This document shows positions 63,116 to 64,000 of a stretch of DNA of 64,000 nt, piece after piece (position 1 is the first letter of the stretch; the number at the start of each line of letters is the position of its first letter). The notes under the pieces were generated by a model. It ran no database searches. It was given only the letters and a program-made list of their open reading frames with translations, and was not told the DNA's origin. The DNA lies in the NCBI GenBank assembly GCA_016704345.1, contig JADJAH010000038.1, forward strand, positions 372,001-436,000, given 5' to 3'. A program made the translations under genes and the position numbers. The DNA comes from Ignavibacteria bacterium (GTDB taxonomy: Bacteria > Bacteroidota > Ignavibacteria > Tepidaquicellales > Tepidaquicellaceae).

Positions 63116-64000
63116 TTATTTGAGCACCACAAGTTTCTTGGTCTCCGTTTTGTTCTCATTGCCATCCTCTAAGACAAGCTTGTACAAATAAGTTCCGTTG
63201 GCAACAAAGTCGCCGTCATCATCTCTTCCATCCCATTCTATAGTATTCAACCCGGGCTGTAAAACAGAATTCAATCTCTTGATCAGTCTTCCTGAGGATG
63301 TGTAAATTCTTATTGAGATATTACCCTGAGCCTCGGATTCATTCATGCTGAAGATGAAAGATGTCTTGTCTCTCATTGGATTCGGATAATTATAAAGTTC
63401 CGATTCTGCAAGATCACCACCGGTGCTGACTTCATAAACAAGCGAATCAATTCCATCCTGTTCGTTACGAATCATCAGCACCAATGTATTTCTGCCAATG
63501 TTGAGCTGAGGATTGAACAGCATAAGGGAGCTGCCTCCTGCAGCGAAGTCTCTCGCGGAGCTGATATTGAATACTGGATTTACTGAACCCTGCAGGAAAT
63601 AAGGTATATATCTTCCGTTGATCCTGACCGCAAGTTTAGAAGTATCTCGCATCAGGTCCGGTGCAGATGTTCCTTTGTAAACTATTACAGCCTCGGGATT
63701 TGTGCTGACTATTTCACCACCCGTAATCTCTTTACCATCCAGCATTAGTGCAAAAGTATTGCTGCCGGAATTAGAAACAGTTGCATTTCCGGTTGAATAT
63801 TCTGCAAAATTATTGAACAGATAAAATTCACCAAGCTGAGCAACCGGCTTCACTCTGAAAATATATTTTGTAACGGCAGATCGGTTGATGTCAGCAAAGC
63901 TGTTAGTGTACGTCGCTGAACTGTCAATTTTCAAGATCCGCTTTACCGTATCAGAAAATATTCTGCTGGTATCGGAAATGATATTCCTGAAAACATCAAC
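63116..64000 (-). CDS. Secreted protein with type IX-type C-terminal domain, C-terminal part (gene continues beyond the window)
   Basis: Open to the window edge on the minus strand (frame continues upstream of the TTG at 63934), so the 5' part is missing. The visible ~295 residues form Ig-like modules and an FlgD-like/T9SS C-terminal domain with LYNYPNPMRDKTSF, RIYTSSGRLIK, TIEWDGRDDDGDFVANGTY and KLVVLK. The last 90 residues are closely similar to the end of the C25 peptidase 31 bases downstream, so the two are neighbouring paralogues at least in this domain. Whether the missing part is also a C25 peptidase cannot be seen. Confidence 0.85.
   Translation of the reverse strand, partial: VDVFRNIISDTSRIFSDTVKRILKIDSSATYTNSFADINRSAVTKYIFRVKPVAQLGEFYLFNNFAEYSTGNATVSNSGSNTFALMLDGKEITGGEIVSTNPEAVIVYKGTSAPDLMRDTSKLAVRINGRYIPYFLQGSVNPVFNISSARDFAAGGSSLMLFNPQLNIGRNTLVLMIRNEQDGIDSLVYEVSTGGDLAESELYNYPNPMRDKTSFIFSMNESEAQGNISIRIYTSSGRLIKRLNSVLQPGLNTIEWDGRDDDGDFVANGTYLYKLVLEDGNENKTETKKLVVLK

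Overview
The window reads as a chromosomal segment of a Gram-negative bacterium of the Bacteroidota/Chlorobiota assemblage, most likely Ignavibacteria or a close relative. This is inferred from four things: secreted proteins ending in an FlgD-like/type IX secretion C-terminal domain, a TonB-dependent receptor with a carboxypeptidase-like N-terminal domain, several promoters of the Bacteroidetes form TTG/TTTG-N19-20-TAnnTTTG, and weak Shine-Dalgarno sequences. No tRNA, rRNA, CRISPR array, integrase or transposase was seen.

Layout. (1) 1-5007: 3' end of rpoB and rpoC, closed by a terminator; rpoC carries a frameshift near its 3' end. (2) 5125-21992: a tightly packed division and cell-wall (dcw) cluster in the order mraZ-rsmH-ftsL-ftsI-murE-murF-mraY-murD-ftsW-murG-[small membrane protein]-murC-ftsQ-ftsA-ftsZ. 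It starts from a Bacteroidetes-type promoter followed directly by three 10-bp MraZ operator repeats, and ends at a strong terminator. (3) 22213-32344: an 11-subunit complex I operon (nuoABCD-HIJKLMN, no nuoEFG) plus an orphan small gene. (4) 32502-40703, minus strand: a metalloprotease-like protein, a lipoprotein amidohydrolase, a 2-oxoacid:ferredoxin oxidoreductase (korA split by a frameshift, korB) and a TonB-dependent receptor.

(5) 40787-45998, minus strand: B12-dependent methionine synthase metH. About 1.3 kb upstream lies a complete SAM-I riboswitch with promoter, antiterminator and terminator. The gap between switch and metH is filled by a DUF559 (Vsr-like) endonuclease gene bracketed by five copies of a C/G-rich palindromic repeat. 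This island, apparently placed inside the metH leader, is the most unusual structure in the window.

(6) 46078-53147: a GH5-like glycosidase and a GNAT acetyltransferase, then a glycan cassette (SDR, WecG/TagA-like glycosyltransferase, NodB-like deacetylase, radical SAM/SPASM enzyme, phosphoglycosyl transferase, GT2). A 34/35-identical direct repeat lies at both ends of this cassette. (7) 53173-57779: a P-type ATPase (frameshifted), an SDF-family carboxylate/amino-acid symporter with an unusual extra domain, and a lipoprotein glutathione peroxidase. (8) 58225-64000, minus strand: two neighbouring type IX-type secreted proteins, one a gingipain-like C25 cysteine peptidase (frameshifted) and the other cut by the window edge.

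Four otherwise well-conserved genes (rpoC, korA, the P-type ATPase, the C25 peptidase) each carry a single-base frame change, at least three of them beside a short homopolymer. This looks more like indel errors in the assembly than real gene loss. An 11-subunit complex I together with a KOR enzyme suggests, by inference only, that reduced ferredoxin could feed the respiratory chain.
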